64,000 bases of DNA from JAPLIS01 sp963719415 (GTDB lineage: Bacteria > Babelota > Babeliae > Babelales > Vermiphilaceae). Positions 44,010 through 52,605 of this stretch are shown here, piece after piece; the first letter of the stretch is position 1; each line of letters begins with the position of its first letter. The translations under genes were made by a program, and so were the position numbers. The stretch is taken from contig OY970383.1 in the NCBI GenBank assembly GCA_963719415.1, forward strand, positions 1,302,001 to 1,366,000. Reading direction: 5' to 3'. A model generated the notes under the pieces. The model saw only the letters and a list, made by a program, of their open reading frames with translations, made no database searches and was not told where the DNA came from.

Positions 44010-44065
44010 TAATTTGATATGCTGAGTTCTATAAAGATTTTTTAAGTAAAAAATAAAAGTCAAAT

Positions 44066-46198
44066 ATGGTAGTTTTAAAAGTAAGGACTATTGTGGTTAC
44101 AAAGCGTTTAATAATGGCCATAATTATTATTGTTAATAGTTTTGGTCATCTTGTAGCAGGGCATCAACCGTTAGCTCAGAATTCAGTCCAGGGAAAATCG
44201 TGTCCAGCTTTTGTGGCAGATTTTGGAGTTGATAGTAGTGAATATGACAAATTACCTTATATCCTTCAACAGCTTCATACATTTACTAATACATTATTTC
44301 GTTATGACACACGGATAAAGATCGCTCATAATGAAATGGCGGTATTGCAAGATTGTTTGAATATAGATCAAGATAAGCGTATTGGTGATTGTGCAGGTTT
44401 AACAGATGTTGAATTAGAAAAAAAAATAGATTTACTCCAGAAACACATAATTAAACTTACGGTAGATAAAAATAGAACGATGACCTCACAAGAGTTGTTC
44501 AAGCGTTCATTGCCGGCACTTGGAGCTATGGCCTTATTGGCAGGTGGAGCTTATATGATGAGTCAAAGTTCGCCACAACCAGAACAGCCTCAAATACAGC
44601 CGCTTGTTGAAAAGCCGCAACCAGAAGAGCAACTACAACAACAATCAGAACAACAACCACAGCCGCAACCACTTGTTCAGCAGCCGCAACCACAACAATC
44701 AGAACAACAACCACAGCCACAGCAACTGGAGCCGCAATTAGAAAAACCACAGCCACAGCCGCAACCAGAGCAGCAACCGCAGCCACAGCCATTAGAAGAG
44801 TCTCGACAACAACCACAGCAACCACTTGTTCAGCAGCCGCAACCACAGCCATTAGAAGAGTCTCGACAACAACCACAGCAACCACTTGTTCAGCAGCCGC
44901 AACCACAGCCATTAGAAGAGTCTCAACAACAACCACAGCAACCACTTGTTCAACAAGAACAGCAATCAGAGCAGCCTCAACAGCTGGAGCAGCCGCAACA
45001 AAAACAACAAGAGCCACAGCAAACGGAGCTGCAACCACAGCCATTGGAACAGTCTCAAAAAGAATCACCGCATCAAAAAGAACAACAACTTGTTCAGCAA
45101 CCGCAGCCACAGCAACTGGAGGAACTGGAAGCGGCAGCAACTGGAACAGGAGATGGTGAAAAAAAGGGCTATTTTGATAGATTTAAAGGATGGTGGACTG
45201 GATCAGAAACAGCAGAAAAACCTGAAACGGAAGAAGAAAAATTGGGGAGATTGGCAAGCGAAAAATTAAATCAACCACAGCAGCCAGCAGAGCAACTGGA
45301 GGAGCTGAGGCTACAGCAACAGGAGCAGCAAAAGCAACAGGAGCAGCAAAAGCAACCAGAGCAGCAAAAGCAACCAGAGCAGCCGCAGCAACTGGAAAAG
45401 GAGCAGGAGCAACAGGAACAAAAGCGGCTTCTGGAACATCAGCGGCTTCTGGAGCAACGGCAAAAGCTTATAGAGCAGGAGCAAAAGCAATTGGAGCAGA
45501 AGCGACAGCAGCAACAGGAACATGAACGGCTTTTGGAGAAGCAACAAGAGCAACATGAGCAGTTTCTGCGACTACAAGAAGATGCACGAGAAGCTGCTGA
45601 AAGTGAAAAGAAAGGCTGGCGGCTGCCCTGGCCGTTTGCAGGGAAAACACCAACAGAAAAATTGAGACAAGAACGAGCACAAGAACAAGCACAAGCACAA
45701 GCAAATAGACAAAAACTGGAAGCAGATATGAAAGCATATGAACTAGCAGCTAAAAGATATCAAGAAGAATTAGCACGATTAGATGCAAAAGTAGAAGCAG
45801 AAGAAGTAGCAAGAGTAGCAAGATTAGAAGCAAGAGTAAAAGCAGACAAAGCAAGGATAAATGCACAAGCAAAAGTAAAAGAACAAGCAAGAGAAGAAGA
45901 AGTAAGAGTACAAGTAGCAAGAGTAAAAGCATTAGCAGAAGCAGAAGCAAGAGAAGCAGCAGCAAGAGCAGAAGCAAAAGCAAAAATATTAGCAGAAGCA
46001 GAAGCAAGAGTAGCAGCAGCAAAAAAAGTAGAAAATGCAAAAGCATTAGAAGCAGCAGTAGCAGCAGTAGCAGCAGCAAAAAAAGCATTAGCAGAAGCAT
46101 TAGAAGCAGCAGGAGCAGCAAAAAAAGCAAGAGCACAGCTAGAAGGGGGTACAATGGCAGGAATTTTTAAGGCCTTCGGCATTAAAAATTCTTACTAA
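44066..46198 (+). CDS. Secreted Pro/Gln-rich repeat protein, 710 aa
   Basis: A hydrophobic segment ending NSFGHLVAG provides export. Residues 50-165 are a helical domain shared with the proteins at 46598 and 47533 (FTNTLFRYDTRIKIAHNEMA, DKNRTMTSQELFKRSLPAL). A membrane-like stretch follows, then a long Pro/Gln region including three tandem 60-bp copies of QQPQPQPLEESRQQPQQPLV type (44785-44964). Two similar units, EKKGYFDRFKGWWTG and EKKGWRLPWPFAGKT, break it, and the last 180 residues form an Ala/Glu/Lys/Arg coiled coil with almost only A-ending codons. Leu-rich frames on the other strand are shadows. Likely surface or secreted. Confidence 0.72.
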   Translation: MVVLKVRTIVVTKRLIMAIIIIVNSFGHLVAGHQPLAQNSVQGKSCPAFVADFGVDSSEYDKLPYILQQLHTFTNTLFRYDTRIKIAHNEMAVLQDCLNIDQDKRIGDCAGLTDVELEKKIDLLQKHIIKLTVDKNRTMTSQELFKRSLPALGAMALLAGGAYMMSQSSPQPEQPQIQPLVEKPQPEEQLQQQSEQQPQPQPLVQQPQPQQSEQQPQPQQLEPQLEKPQPQPQPEQQPQPQPLEESRQQPQQPLVQQPQPQPLEESRQQPQQPLVQQPQPQPLEESQQQPQQPLVQQEQQSEQPQQLEQPQQKQQEPQQTELQPQPLEQSQKESPHQKEQQLVQQPQPQQLEELEAAATGTGDGEKKGYFDRFKGWWTGSETAEKPETEEEKLGRLASEKLNQPQQPAEQLEELRLQQQEQQKQQEQQKQPEQQKQPEQPQQLEKEQEQQEQKRLLEHQRLLEQRQKLIEQEQKQLEQKRQQQQEHERLLEKQQEQHEQFLRLQEDAREAAESEKKGWRLPWPFAGKTPTEKLRQERAQEQAQAQANRQKLEADMKAYELAAKRYQEELARLDAKVEAEEVARVARLEARVKADKARINAQAKVKEQAREEEVRVQVARVKALAEAEAREAAARAEAKAKILAEAEARVAAAKKVENAKALEAAVAAVAAAKKALAEALEAAGAAKKARAQLEGGTMAGIFKAFGIKNSY

Positions 46199-46597
46199 CA
46201 TATCCCGCAAAAATTTAAAAGAATAACGCGATTTACGCTATAAGTTTTTAATTTCCCTATCTATCCTTGAAAGGGGATAAATGGGGAAATTAAAAGTTCA
46301 TTTACGCATAGTATCCATATTTTGAACAGCATTATCATTTTACACACATGCTTTATCTTGGTTGTAAATCACATCTTATCAAATCTATTATTTTCGACAG
46401 ATCGTCTTTCAATATATTCTTAATTCTCCAATATTTTCTAGCAAAGTGACTATAGGTCTATCATGAAAGAGCACGTTTTTGTTTCAGTCTGAAATCTTTC
46501 CCTGGAATTTTTCGTCCAAATATTGTTATAATAGAATAAGTGGATGAAAATAGAATGAAAAATAATATAATATGCAGAAATATTTGGAGGTTTGGCT
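46199..46597. other. Intergenic stretch with an inverted repeat and a promoter-like site
   Basis: Holds an imperfect palindrome centred at 46257-46290 (TTTAATTTCCC ... GGGGAAATTAAA), the palindrome TTTCAGTCTGAAA at 46485-46497 that also occurs at 36733, and TATAAT at 46527-46532 without a convincing -35. The leader ends in TTTGGAGG before the next ATG. No gene is seen. Confidence 0.4.
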
Positions 46598-47425
46598 ATG
46601 TCTATCAAAAAAACACGTCTATTTGCGGGTAGATTCCTAAATCATTTACTCTGCTTAGTTATTGTTTTCAGTAGCTTGTATCAACTGAGAGCAAGTGAAG
46701 ATTTGGTTGAAAATTCAGGACAGAAAGAATCGTGTCGAGCATTTACCGAAGATCACCCTGCGTTTCGTGTTGATTCTGGAGATGGTGGCAGTTCGGATGA
46801 GAACTTATCCTTTTTCAATGAACAATTTCATTATTTTACTAATGCGCTATTTCGTTATGATGCGCGATTAAGAACTGCTTATAAAGAATTAATCAAGTTG
46901 AAAAAATGTTTAACGCTCGATTTTTATGAACGTCCAGAAGATTGTATCGGATTGACCGATAATGATTTGAAAATAAAAATAGATCGAATCAATAAACAGA
47001 TAGCTCAACTTATTATAGATAAAAATAGAATTGTGACATTAAAGGATGCTTTCTATAGCTCATTGCCCTATTTAATTCCTATTTTGTTGCCGCTTGTGGC
47101 TGTGCAGGGGGCAAAATGGTGGGCAGGAAAAAAATGGGAAGGCGACTTAAAGGATGAGCTTGTGCATCAAAAAATACAAGATGTTAGTGAAAGATGGAAC
47201 AAGGCTTTTCAGCTTGGTGAGTCATCGGAACCTCGATTAAAAGAGTTATTGAATGTTGGGCGTGAGCTGACACAAGAAGAGAGTAAAGAGCTATCCAATT
47301 TGCAAAATAATAAAATACAAGGCGATTTAGCAGATAAAGGGATGAAGCGGGCAATGGAACATGTAAGAAAAGTTAACGCAGGTGAAGCGAGTGGTCCATT
47401 TTGGAGTATATTTGTATATGAGTAG
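46598..47425 (+). CDS. Secreted helical protein related to 44066 and 47533, 275 aa
   Basis: ATG 46598 follows a clear TTTGGAGG. It starts MSIKKTRLFAGRFLNHLLCL with a signal peptide ending SSLYQLRASE. The next stretch (DLVENSGQKESCRAFTED) is nearly identical to the protein at 47533. The FHYFTNALFRYDARLRTAYK and DKNRIVTLKDAFYSSLPYL blocks define the family domain. A membrane segment (LIPILLPLVAVQGAKWW) separates it from a charged C-terminal domain. Paired cysteines lie before and within the helical domain. Function unknown. Confidence 0.72.
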   Translation: MSIKKTRLFAGRFLNHLLCLVIVFSSLYQLRASEDLVENSGQKESCRAFTEDHPAFRVDSGDGGSSDENLSFFNEQFHYFTNALFRYDARLRTAYKELIKLKKCLTLDFYERPEDCIGLTDNDLKIKIDRINKQIAQLIIDKNRIVTLKDAFYSSLPYLIPILLPLVAVQGAKWWAGKKWEGDLKDELVHQKIQDVSERWNKAFQLGESSEPRLKELLNVGRELTQEESKELSNLQNNKIQGDLADKGMKRAMEHVRKVNAGEASGPFWSIFVYE

Positions 47426-47532
47426 ACTGATAGTTTGCTTGTAAAATAGTTGTAAAATAAAAGGCGTGCATATTGGGTACGTATTGATTGAATAGAAAAA
47501 AATAACGTATGCATGTATAAAACGGGGTTGAT

Positions 47533-48291
47533 ATGAAGAGCAAAAAATCTAGTTTATTATCAGGTTTTATCGTAAATCGTTTACTCTGCTTAGTTATTGT
47601 TTTCAGTAGCTTGTATCAACTGAGAGCAAGTGAAGATTTGGTTGAAAATTCAGGGCAAAAAGAATCGTGTCGAGCATTTACGGAAGATTATCCTGCATTT
47701 CGTGTTGGTTCTGGAGATGGTAGCAGTAGTGGTGCTCAGGGCTCATCTTATTTTAAGGATCAGATTAACCATTGGTCCAATAAGTTATTCCAGTATGATG
47801 CACGAATAGCATCAGCCACAAATGAACTGGCAAGATGGCAAGCTTGTTTAGCAGGTACAGGTGACTGCGCTGGGTTTGATGTATCTGAAGTGCCAAAAAA
47901 GATAGCAGTGCTTAATGAAAAGATACATAAACTTAATGCTGACAAAAATAGACCTGTTACATGGAAAGATGCTTTTCCGTATCTCGTTTCTGCTCTAGTG
48001 CTAGGAGGAGGAGCTGCCTATCTGGCTAGCAGAGGACAAAGTGATGAAGATCGGCTTGAAGAGTTAGATAAAAAATACCGGATGTGGGGAGGTTCGCAAG
48101 AAGAAGCAAAGAAGGAATTTGATGATATAGTGGAAAGAAACTTCGAGGCTTTTGTGAGACATAAGAGTAAGCAAGGCTCTCCCCCCTTTCTTCGGTTTTC
48201 TCAAACTATGAAAAGTATGTCACCAGCGGAAAAAGCAGCATTTTCAAAATTGCCACGTATAGAGAAGCTTAAAGCTGTTAGGAGAAAGTAG
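47533..48291 (+). CDS. Secreted helical protein related to 46598, 252 aa
   Basis: Signal peptide LLCLVIVFSSLYQLRASE, followed by the same DLVENSGQKESCRAFTED stretch as its neighbour and the family domain (INHWSNKLFQYDARIASATN, DKNRPVTWKDAFPYLVSAL). The DNA of the signal-peptide region is almost identical to that of 46598, while the rest has diverged. A Gly-rich membrane segment (LVLGGGAAYLASRG) and a basic C-terminal domain follow. It lies 107 bp after 46598 and may be cotranscribed. Confidence 0.72.
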   Translation: MKSKKSSLLSGFIVNRLLCLVIVFSSLYQLRASEDLVENSGQKESCRAFTEDYPAFRVGSGDGSSSGAQGSSYFKDQINHWSNKLFQYDARIASATNELARWQACLAGTGDCAGFDVSEVPKKIAVLNEKIHKLNADKNRPVTWKDAFPYLVSALVLGGGAAYLASRGQSDEDRLEELDKKYRMWGGSQEEAKKEFDDIVERNFEAFVRHKSKQGSPPFLRFSQTMKSMSPAEKAAFSKLPRIEKLKAVRRK

Positions 48292-48341
48292 AAAGAGGTT
48301 AAGGATAATGAGAAAATTGAAAGAAGAAGAAAAAAACGGGA

Positions 48342-50111
48342 GTGATATCGGTGTTTAAAATGGGAAATTTTTTTTGTTTATTGATGGTAATTATTAGTCT
48401 GTCTGGATTATATGTCTTTGGAGCGAAAATTTTTAAAGCGCATTTATCTAGCGGTTGGTATCCCACAGATAAACAAACTTTAATCAAAGATATAGATGCT
48501 TTTGATAAAAATGCTGAACAAAAATATACAGCAATCCTAGATCCTGCGAGTATTAAGGCAATTATTGTCCCTCATGCTGGCTATGAATATTCAGGCGATG
48601 TTGCTGCTGCAGCATATCGACTTTTGCAGCCGAAATTAGGGTATGCGTCTAAAAATTTAGAGAAGCTGGCGTTACAAAAAAATCAGGTGCAGAAACAGGA
48701 CCAGCAAGAAAATAGTTCGCAACAAGCAAACCTTACGCAATCAAAAAATCAGATACGGCGTGTTATTATATTAGCGCCATCTCATTTTTCATCTTTTATC
48801 GGCATAGCGTTACCGAATTTTGATACATACGAAATTCCCCTGGGTAACTTGAATATTGATACAGATGTGGTTCAAGCGCTTGCAAAAAATAGATTATTTC
48901 AGGTTCATGATCATGAAAATCGTGCGTATGATGGTGATATGGCGTATGATGGCGATACGGCGAATGCTGGTAATATGGTGCCTGATACTCATAGTATCTA
49001 TGCTAAAGAACATGCGATAGAAGTGCAGCTGCCATTTGTTTATAGATATATAGGTAATAATGGTGCTCATTCAGTTTCGATAGTACCGTTAATCGTAGGT
49101 TCGCTCGATACTAATCAGATACGTGAAGTTGCAGATAGCCTGTCTCAGTATATTGATGAACATACGCTGGTAATAGTAAGTTCTGACTTTACGCATTACG
49201 GCCCTCGTTTTGACTATACCCCATTTTCTGATCATCAATCGCTTCGTGTACGGCAGTTAGATTCTGGTGCTTTACAGAAAATTCAACATTATGATCTGAA
49301 TGGTTTTTTATCGTATGTCTCAAGAACAGGTGCTACTATTTGTGGAAGAATACCCATCGCTCTTTTGTTGGCTTTATTAGAACGTAAAACGTGGGACGAT
49401 AAGCAAGGTGCTGATACAGAATCGCATTTGGTAGCTTATAAAACGTCGCAAGACGTTAAAAGTAGTGACAGCAGCAATAATCATAGCGCTGATTTTGAAA
49501 GCGTTAGCTATGCAAGTCTTGTTTTTACGAATCAACAAGAATCACCTCTATCTACTCGTGATCAATATACAGAGTATGAAAAACAAGACCTTCTCAAATA
49601 CGCACGGGCTACATTAGAGCACATATATAAACCGACTATCGCACCAGAACTTTTGTATCCCATTATGACGAACTTTAATCAGAAACAAGGGGGTGCTTTT
49701 GTAACGTTGTATACGAAAGGGCATGAATTGCGAGGCTGTATAGGTCGTATTACGTCGAAAGAACCGATATATAAAACAGTTACAGCAATGACTCGTGCGG
49801 CAGCGCTTGAAGATTCTCGGTTTAGTCCCGTTACGCAAGACGAACTAGCCGATATTACGATTTCTATATCGTTGTTGACTGAGCCAAAATCTATTAAGGG
49901 CTATTCTGATATTGAATTGGGCAAACATGGTATTATTCTCAAGAATGGGGATAATCAGGCAGTTTTTTTACCTAAAGTTGCCATAGAATTTGGCTGGGAT
50001 TTGCCAACGACTTTAACTGAATTGAGTAAAAAGGCGGGATTGCCGGCTGATGCATGGCAACAAAAAGATACGCACTTTCAGGTTTTTGAGAGTATCGATT
50101 TTTCTGAGTAA
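48342..50111 (+). CDS. MEMO-AMMECR1 fusion (AmmeMemoRadiSam proteins B and A)
   Basis: The first two thirds are a MEMO domain: IIVPHAGYEYSGDVAAAAYR, ILAPSHFSSFIGIAL, EHAIEVQLPFVYRY and VSSDFTHYGPRFDYTPF contain the His/Asp residues that bind metal in this dioxygenase-like fold. From about residue 406 an AMMECR1 domain follows, with its diagnostic LRGCIG at 463-468 and SRFSPVTQDEL. The two are usually separate genes next to a radical-SAM gene; here they are fused and no radical-SAM gene is near. A hydrophobic N-terminus (GNFFCLLMVIISLSGLYVFG) predicts export or anchoring. GTG 48342, GTG 48351 and ATG 48360 are possible starts. Confidence 0.85.
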   Translation: MISVFKMGNFFCLLMVIISLSGLYVFGAKIFKAHLSSGWYPTDKQTLIKDIDAFDKNAEQKYTAILDPASIKAIIVPHAGYEYSGDVAAAAYRLLQPKLGYASKNLEKLALQKNQVQKQDQQENSSQQANLTQSKNQIRRVIILAPSHFSSFIGIALPNFDTYEIPLGNLNIDTDVVQALAKNRLFQVHDHENRAYDGDMAYDGDTANAGNMVPDTHSIYAKEHAIEVQLPFVYRYIGNNGAHSVSIVPLIVGSLDTNQIREVADSLSQYIDEHTLVIVSSDFTHYGPRFDYTPFSDHQSLRVRQLDSGALQKIQHYDLNGFLSYVSRTGATICGRIPIALLLALLERKTWDDKQGADTESHLVAYKTSQDVKSSDSSNNHSADFESVSYASLVFTNQQESPLSTRDQYTEYEKQDLLKYARATLEHIYKPTIAPELLYPIMTNFNQKQGGAFVTLYTKGHELRGCIGRITSKEPIYKTVTAMTRAAALEDSRFSPVTQDELADITISISLLTEPKSIKGYSDIELGKHGIILKNGDNQAVFLPKVAIEFGWDLPTTLTELSKKAGLPADAWQQKDTHFQVFESIDFSE

Positions 50112-50129
50112 TGCCAGTTTAGGATGGTA

Positions 50130-50176
50130 TAGCTGAGCGCGTTAAGAATTCCCCGTTATTTATCAGCACTTTGCTA
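50130..50176. repeat. 47-bp MITE made of joined IS630 ends
   Basis: Flanked by TA (50128-50129 and 50177-50178). The left part TAGCTGAGCGCGTTAAGAAT-TCCCC matches the IS right end (TAGCATAGCGCACTAAGAAT-TCCCC). The right part GTTATTTATCAGCACTTTGC-TA matches the inverted IS left end (GTTATTTATCAACGCTTTGC-TA). The interior of the element is completely missing. Confidence 0.8.
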
Positions 50177-50311
50177 TAGCAATTTTGTAGTGAATAGCTC
50201 GCTTTGTTGACGCCTTGCCAGGCTTTGTTATAGAATGCTCTTCTTGACTGGTGTAACATAATAATGTTACTATTGTTTTATAATATATGATTGGTCATCG
50301 TAGAAGGTTTT

Positions 50312-50698
50312 ATGAGAAAATATATAGCTTATCAGGGAAGTGAATATACAATTGAATGGTATTACGATAGCAGGGGAAAGAGTAAGGCTTTGTCGTATTA
50401 CTTAGATTTGTCAGATGAAAGAAAGCGTAAAGTGATGAGTCTTTTTAGATTAATGGCAACCCATGCTAAAATTCATGACGAGACTAAGTTTCGCTATGAG
50501 GGAACACATATTTATGCATTTAAGCCCCAACCTGATCGTTATTTATGCTTTTTTTTTGAGGGTAAAAAAATTATAGTTACCAATGCTTTTGAAAAGAAAG
50601 TGCAAAAGTTACGCGAACAAGAAAAAGATAGAGCATTGAAAGCATACGAAGATTATAAAATACGTGTAGCTAAGGGAACTTATTATGAAAAAGAATAA
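50312..50698 (+). CDS. Type II toxin of the RelE/HigB (phage Gp49-like) family
   Basis: ATG 50312 follows AGAAGGTTT. The protein has the small RelE-like fold with YDSRGKSKALSYYLDLSD, RLMATHAKIHDETKFRYEGT and IYAFKPQPDRYLCFFFEGKK followed by IIVTNAFEKK, as in HigB-type ribosome-dependent mRNA nucleases. It overlaps the antitoxin gene by 14 bp, with the toxin first as usual for HigBA. Length is 128 aa. The basic residues expected at the active site are kept, so it may be active. Confidence 0.8.
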   Translation: MRKYIAYQGSEYTIEWYYDSRGKSKALSYYLDLSDERKRKVMSLFRLMATHAKIHDETKFRYEGTHIYAFKPQPDRYLCFFFEGKKIIVTNAFEKKVQKLREQEKDRALKAYEDYKIRVAKGTYYEKE

Positions 50699-50984
50699 AG
50701 AAAAGAAAATAGTTGAATCAACGTATGACATTCTTGTCGAAGATCCAGAACAAAAAAGATTGCTTGATCAAGAATACCAAGAACTTTTACTTTCAGAGCT
50801 TTTACTTGCAACCATGAAACGAGATCAGCTTTCTGTGCGCAAATTGGCTGCAGAAGCCGGTGTCTCTCCTACAATAATCCAGGAACTGCGATTAGGTAAA
50901 AGAACTAATATTACCTTAGCTACTTTTAATCGAGTATTGGATGCTATTGGCTATCAAATTGCTATTGAGCCTAAGGGCCGATAA
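50685..50984 (+). CDS. Helix-turn-helix antitoxin (HigA/XRE-like)
   Basis: A 99-aa protein with an XRE-type helix-turn-helix at about residues 47-80 (LSVRKLAAEAGVSPTIIQEL followed by RLGKRTNITLATFNRVLDAI) and an N-terminal acidic helix. It overlaps the toxin gene, so translation is coupled. It is expected to bind and neutralise the toxin and to repress the pair's promoter. Confidence 0.82.
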   Translation: MKKNKEKKIVESTYDILVEDPEQKRLLDQEYQELLLSELLLATMKRDQLSVRKLAAEAGVSPTIIQELRLGKRTNITLATFNRVLDAIGYQIAIEPKGR

Positions 50985-51047
50985 GTTGCTTAAATTATCT
51001 AGAAAGCTTATATCTTTCGTTGAATAAATGTGAGATAAAGGCAGTTT

Positions 51048-52454
51048 TTACAAATATTTGCTAAACAAGTTATTTGAAAACACGTGCTCAGGATCATACT
51101 TGTTTTTTAATTCTATAAAATCGTTAAATCGTGGATATGCTTGTAAAAGCTGTTCTTTTGTGCCCCAAAGTTGATAGGGAAGATAATAAGTACCGTTTAG
51201 TTCAATAGCTTTTTCGATAATTTTCTGTGTCCATTGTTCAGCTTTTTCAATCGATTTTTTATTATTAAAAATATTAATATATAAAACGAGGGCGAATGAA
51301 TCTTCTGGTGCATATGTCAAAATCGATTCATTATTTTTGGGTACATAGCGAACTGATACATTAATAAGATTAATATCATATTTTTTAACTATAGTGCGTA
51401 ATTGATTAACAAAAAGTTTTAAATTATGTATAGGTACAAAATATTGTTGAAGAATATTGGTAGAAATAGCACGAGTAAATGGTTCTAGCGTCTGTATGCT
51501 ATTGCTCATTTCATGGTTTCGCCATACTATCTCTTGTTTGGATAATATTTTTTGTTCCAGGCTTGGGCGTATTTTTTTGAGTGGCGATAGTCTGCGCAAT
51601 AATTGGTCTGCAAATAGATCTTTTAGATGAGTTTTTTTATAAACGTACAGACGATCGGTCATTGTCAACGGTTTATTTGTTTTATACCAGGTTACACTGG
51701 TAATTTTTTGTAGTTTGTTTGGGTATAAATTAGCATTGTGCAATACTGCATTTTTATCGGGAAGTATGTATTGCGTGAAAAAATGAGCATAATCATCAGC
51801 ATGCATGGTGACGATTTTACGTTCAAGTTTTATGTTGGGAGTAAGCGATAGGGTAGCATTAACGATAATGCCCATAAAGCCATAGCCGCCAATTGCGGCA
51901 TTAAAAAGCTCTCTGTTTTCTGTTTTTGAAGCTTTAACAAGACAGCAATCTGCCAATAGTACGGTAATCTCTTGTATGGTCTCGATTAGTTGGCCGTAGT
52001 GTATGTCTCTGCCTAGTATATTTACGCTGAGAGATCCACCAATACTGAAATCGTTGTATGATTGCATGACTTTAATCGATAGGCCGTAAGGGTCGATATG
52101 TTTTTGTACATCGAGCCAGGTGGCACCAGCTTCTACGGTAATCTTTTTTTGTTTTGGATCAAAGGCAATAATTTTATTTAAATTGGTCATATCAATAACG
52201 GTCCCATTATGGATAGCTATCTGACCACCCTGGCTGCATCGTGCGCCTGCAATAGAGATGGGTTTTTTGCAGGTTTGTATTATGTTTTGTAATTCTTCTA
52301 TTGATAGCGGTGTTTGTATTGAATCTATAGGGGTGTAGGCTATGGTGGCTATATCAGTAATCTGGTTTTTGCGTGATTTTGTGGGTAAAAAAGTAAAAAT
52401 GAGACTGAGCGCCAAGATAAGTATGCAATAAATAGGTGTTCTATTTTTATTCAT
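51048..52454 (-). CDS. FAD-binding oxidoreductase, lactone oxidase-like
   Basis: A 468-aa flavoprotein with an N-terminal anchor or signal (YCILILALSLIFTFL). The FAD_binding_4 domain shows PLSIEELQNIIQTCKKPISI, AGARCSQGGQ, TVIDMTNLNKII, VEAGATWLDVQ, SIGGSLSVNILGRDIHYG and the GGYGFMGIIV block. The C-terminus (PYQLWGTKEQLLQAYPRFND followed by FIELKNKYDPEHVFSN) is typical of D-arabinono-lactone/L-gulono-lactone oxidase-like proteins. The position of the FAD-linking His in such enzymes is occupied by Cys in GARCSQGG, so the flavin is probably not covalently bound there. Substrate unknown. Confidence 0.8.
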   Translation of the reverse strand: MNKNRTPIYCILILALSLIFTFLPTKSRKNQITDIATIAYTPIDSIQTPLSIEELQNIIQTCKKPISIAGARCSQGGQIAIHNGTVIDMTNLNKIIAFDPKQKKITVEAGATWLDVQKHIDPYGLSIKVMQSYNDFSIGGSLSVNILGRDIHYGQLIETIQEITVLLADCCLVKASKTENRELFNAAIGGYGFMGIIVNATLSLTPNIKLERKIVTMHADDYAHFFTQYILPDKNAVLHNANLYPNKLQKITSVTWYKTNKPLTMTDRLYVYKKTHLKDLFADQLLRRLSPLKKIRPSLEQKILSKQEIVWRNHEMSNSIQTLEPFTRAISTNILQQYFVPIHNLKLFVNQLRTIVKKYDINLINVSVRYVPKNNESILTYAPEDSFALVLYINIFNNKKSIEKAEQWTQKIIEKAIELNGTYYLPYQLWGTKEQLLQAYPRFNDFIELKNKYDPEHVFSNNLFSKYL

Positions 52455-52549
52455 AGTTAGCCTCTTTTAGTTGTTTTTTTGTCTATTATATAATTCTAGC
52501 TCATGCTTTCAGTATAACCACTATTCTTTATAGTCGCAAATGCTTTTAA

Positions 52550-52605
52550 CACCCCCTAGCCCCCTCAAGGGGGAATAAGGGTAGGGCCCCGGAGGGGCCC
52601 TACCA
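52550..52605. repeat. Paired hairpins with a GGA triloop
   Basis: CACCCCCTAGCCCCCTCAAG-GGGG (52550-52574) recalls the palindrome at 7849-7867. It is followed by a perfect 11-bp hairpin, GGTAGGGCCCC-GGA-GGGGCCCTACC (52581-52605). The second arm ends directly where the 18-bp minisatellite begins. Confidence 0.6.

Noticed and set aside
44526..46182. Long Leu/Val- and Ala-rich minus-strand frames
   Set aside because: They are opposite to the Gln/Pro and Ala/Glu/Lys repeats of the 44066 gene and arise from its biased codons.
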